Source: Pseudofrankia saprophytica (lineage in GTDB: Bacteria > Actinomycetota > Actinomycetes > Frankiales > Frankiaceae). Taken from it: DNA of 44,039 nt. Positions within the stretch are counted from its first letter, which is position 1; each line of letters opens with the position of its first letter. The stretch covers positions 1,051,788 to 1,095,826 of the forward strand of contig NZ_KI912267.1 of the NCBI RefSeq assembly GCF_000235425.2. The letters run 5' to 3'. Of the stretch, positions 43,083 through 44,039 are shown piece after piece. Below the pieces are notes generated by a model, which saw only the letters and a program-made list of their open reading frames with translations, was not told the DNA's origin and searched no databases. The position numbers and the translations under genes were made by a program.

Positions 43083-44039
43083 TCAGTCCACGGACCCACG
43101 ACCCCGGCGCAGAGTAAGCGCTTCGAGCGCGCCGCCGACGCAGCCGGCGACGACGGCGGCAGGCACACCCAGCAGGAAGACGCTCCAGAAGACCTTGGAC
43201 AGGCTCGCGAACCAGAAATCGTCGTGCACCTGCGAGTAGACGAGGCAGGTCGTGAGCGCGGCCACGAGCCAGGCGAGCAGCCAGCCGCCGACACCCGCGA
43301 GCAGGCGGACCGGCCGACGGCCGGCACGCGGCCCGGCGAGGACACCCAGCACGCCTGCCGGGGCGATGCCCAGGATGAGGAGGAAGGAATCCACGAGCGG
43401 CTCGTTGCTGGTCCGGAGCCATGGCAACGTGGCGGCGGCCTGTCCGATTCCGACGGCCAACGTGGGCCAGATCCAGCGGCCGGAGACGTCCGCATAGCGG
43501 CCGAGCATGGCGCGACGCAGCAGCGCGAACACCACACCGCCGACGAACAGCGCCGCGAGGACGGGCGATTCGAACCGAAAACTCTGACCGTAGTAGTGAA
43601 ATTTAAGGGAGTACGACACCGCGGCCGCCGACAGCAAATAGGCAAACCCAAGCCCGACGGCGTTGGCAGCCAGCCAGGTCTTCCAGGGAAACCCGCTCGC
43701 CCCGGGCTCTGACGCGGGCCGGGTGGGAGCCGGCGTCCCCACGGACCGCGCCCCAGCGCCGGCCGGGCCCGCCAAGCCGGCACCCGCGAACTGGGTGACT
43801 GCCTGGGTGTCCACCGCGCGGGTCGAGCCCGTGATCACGGTTTCCGGGGCGCCGCCGGACCGGCCCCGCGGGTCGAGCGAGGGGGCACCGTCGGGCGAGT
43901 GGCCGATCCGGCCGGCCTGTCCCCCCGAGTGCCCGTCCCCGGCTGGCCCTGGAGCGGCACTCCGTCGGTCCGAGGTCGGCGTCGGCGTAGGTGCCGCAGC
44001 GCCGGCGGCCAACGGAGGGAACGTCGGCGGCGGCGGCAG
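43083..44039 (-). CDS. Multi-TM membrane protein with proline-rich N-terminus (partial)
   Basis: The frame stays open to the right edge, so the N-terminus may lie outside the window. The visible end codes for a Pro-rich start (PPPPTFPPLA), then a disordered Ala/Gly/Pro stretch. About six hydrophobic segments follow, for example WLAANAVGLGFAYLLSAAAV, VLAALFVGGVVFALLRRAM, LVDSFLLILGIAPAGVLGVL and VFWSVFLLGVPAAVVAGCVG. The C-terminus is short and charged. No family is recognised. The Pro-rich tail resembles other membrane proteins near Ser/Thr kinases, so it could be a kinase substrate. DNA around 43580-43610 is less GC-rich than its surroundings. Confidence 0.7.
   Translation of the reverse strand: MPPPPTFPPLAAGAAAPTPTPTSDRRSAAPGPAGDGHSGGQAGRIGHSPDGAPSLDPRGRSGGAPETVITGSTRAVDTQAVTQFAGAGLAGPAGAGARSVGTPAPTRPASEPGASGFPWKTWLAANAVGLGFAYLLSAAAVSYSLKFHYYGQSFRFESPVLAALFVGGVVFALLRRAMLGRYADVSGRWIWPTLAVGIGQAAATLPWLRTSNEPLVDSFLLILGIAPAGVLGVLAGPRAGRRPVRLLAGVGGWLLAWLVAALTTCLVYSQVHDDFWFASLSKVFWSVFLLGVPAAVVAGCVGGALEALTLRRGRGSVD

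Noticed and set aside
43560-43610. GGTTCGAAT on the minus strand considered as a tRNA T-arm
   Set aside because: It lies within a continuous membrane-protein frame and no cloverleaf is present.

Overview
The window comes from a very GC-rich actinobacterium, most likely a member of the Frankiaceae (Frankia, Parafrankia or Pseudofrankia type). The reasons are GTG starts, sparse Shine-Dalgarno sites, a type I glutamine synthetase gene directly followed by a type II gene (glnA-glnII, as in Frankia), and many proline/alanine-rich membrane signalling proteins. No sequence search was possible, so the genus is an inference.

The backbone is the conserved actinobacterial lipoate/nitrogen block: sucB (partial), lipB, lipA, a TIGR01777 epimerase, a DUF4191 protein, an RDD protein, glnA, glnA2 and glnE. 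In Mycobacterium tuberculosis the same set is nearly contiguous (Rv2215 to Rv2222c). Here it is spread over about 38 kb by insertions: a five-gene branched-chain-amino-acid-type ABC operon (902-6808), pepE, a membrane pseudokinase, the principal sigma factor gene, glnII, a six-gene Rsb partner-switching operon (21272-27377), a membrane-anchored LIVBP-like receptor, and an AbiEi/DUF559 gene bracketed by palindromic repeats. Three related receptor Ser/Thr kinases lie in or beside the block.

Layout. 1-900: E2 catalytic domain and a hairpin shared with the converging liv operon. 902-7233: liv operon on the minus strand, with a promoter-overlapping palindrome. 7234-9628: pepE-lipB-lipA on the minus strand. 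9783-14046: pseudokinase and sigA/hrdB. 14174-17471: epimerase, a small protein, DUF4191 and RDD. 17653-20852: glnA and glnII, the latter with a clear GlnR operator. 21272-27377: rsbR-rsbS-rsbT, ATPase/phosphatase fusion, hybrid kinase, and receiver/phosphatase, almost all with overlapping ends. 27492-32549: LIVBP-like receptor, DUF559 cassette, kinase with a jelly-roll ectodomain. 33184-38060: glnA2 and glnE. 38105-42899: kinase fused to a solute-binding protein and kinase with a PstP-like ectodomain, both on the minus strand. 43083-end: partial multi-TM protein.

The most unusual structures are: (1) two 84-bp imperfect palindromes, 80/84 identical and in direct orientation, bracketing the DUF559 gene, with the gene's stop codon inside the second copy; (2) short tandem duplications that start at, span or abut the stop codon of at least eight genes; (3) sensor kinases with interchangeable extracytoplasmic modules; (4) a self-contained Rsb/two-component switch without its own sigma factor.
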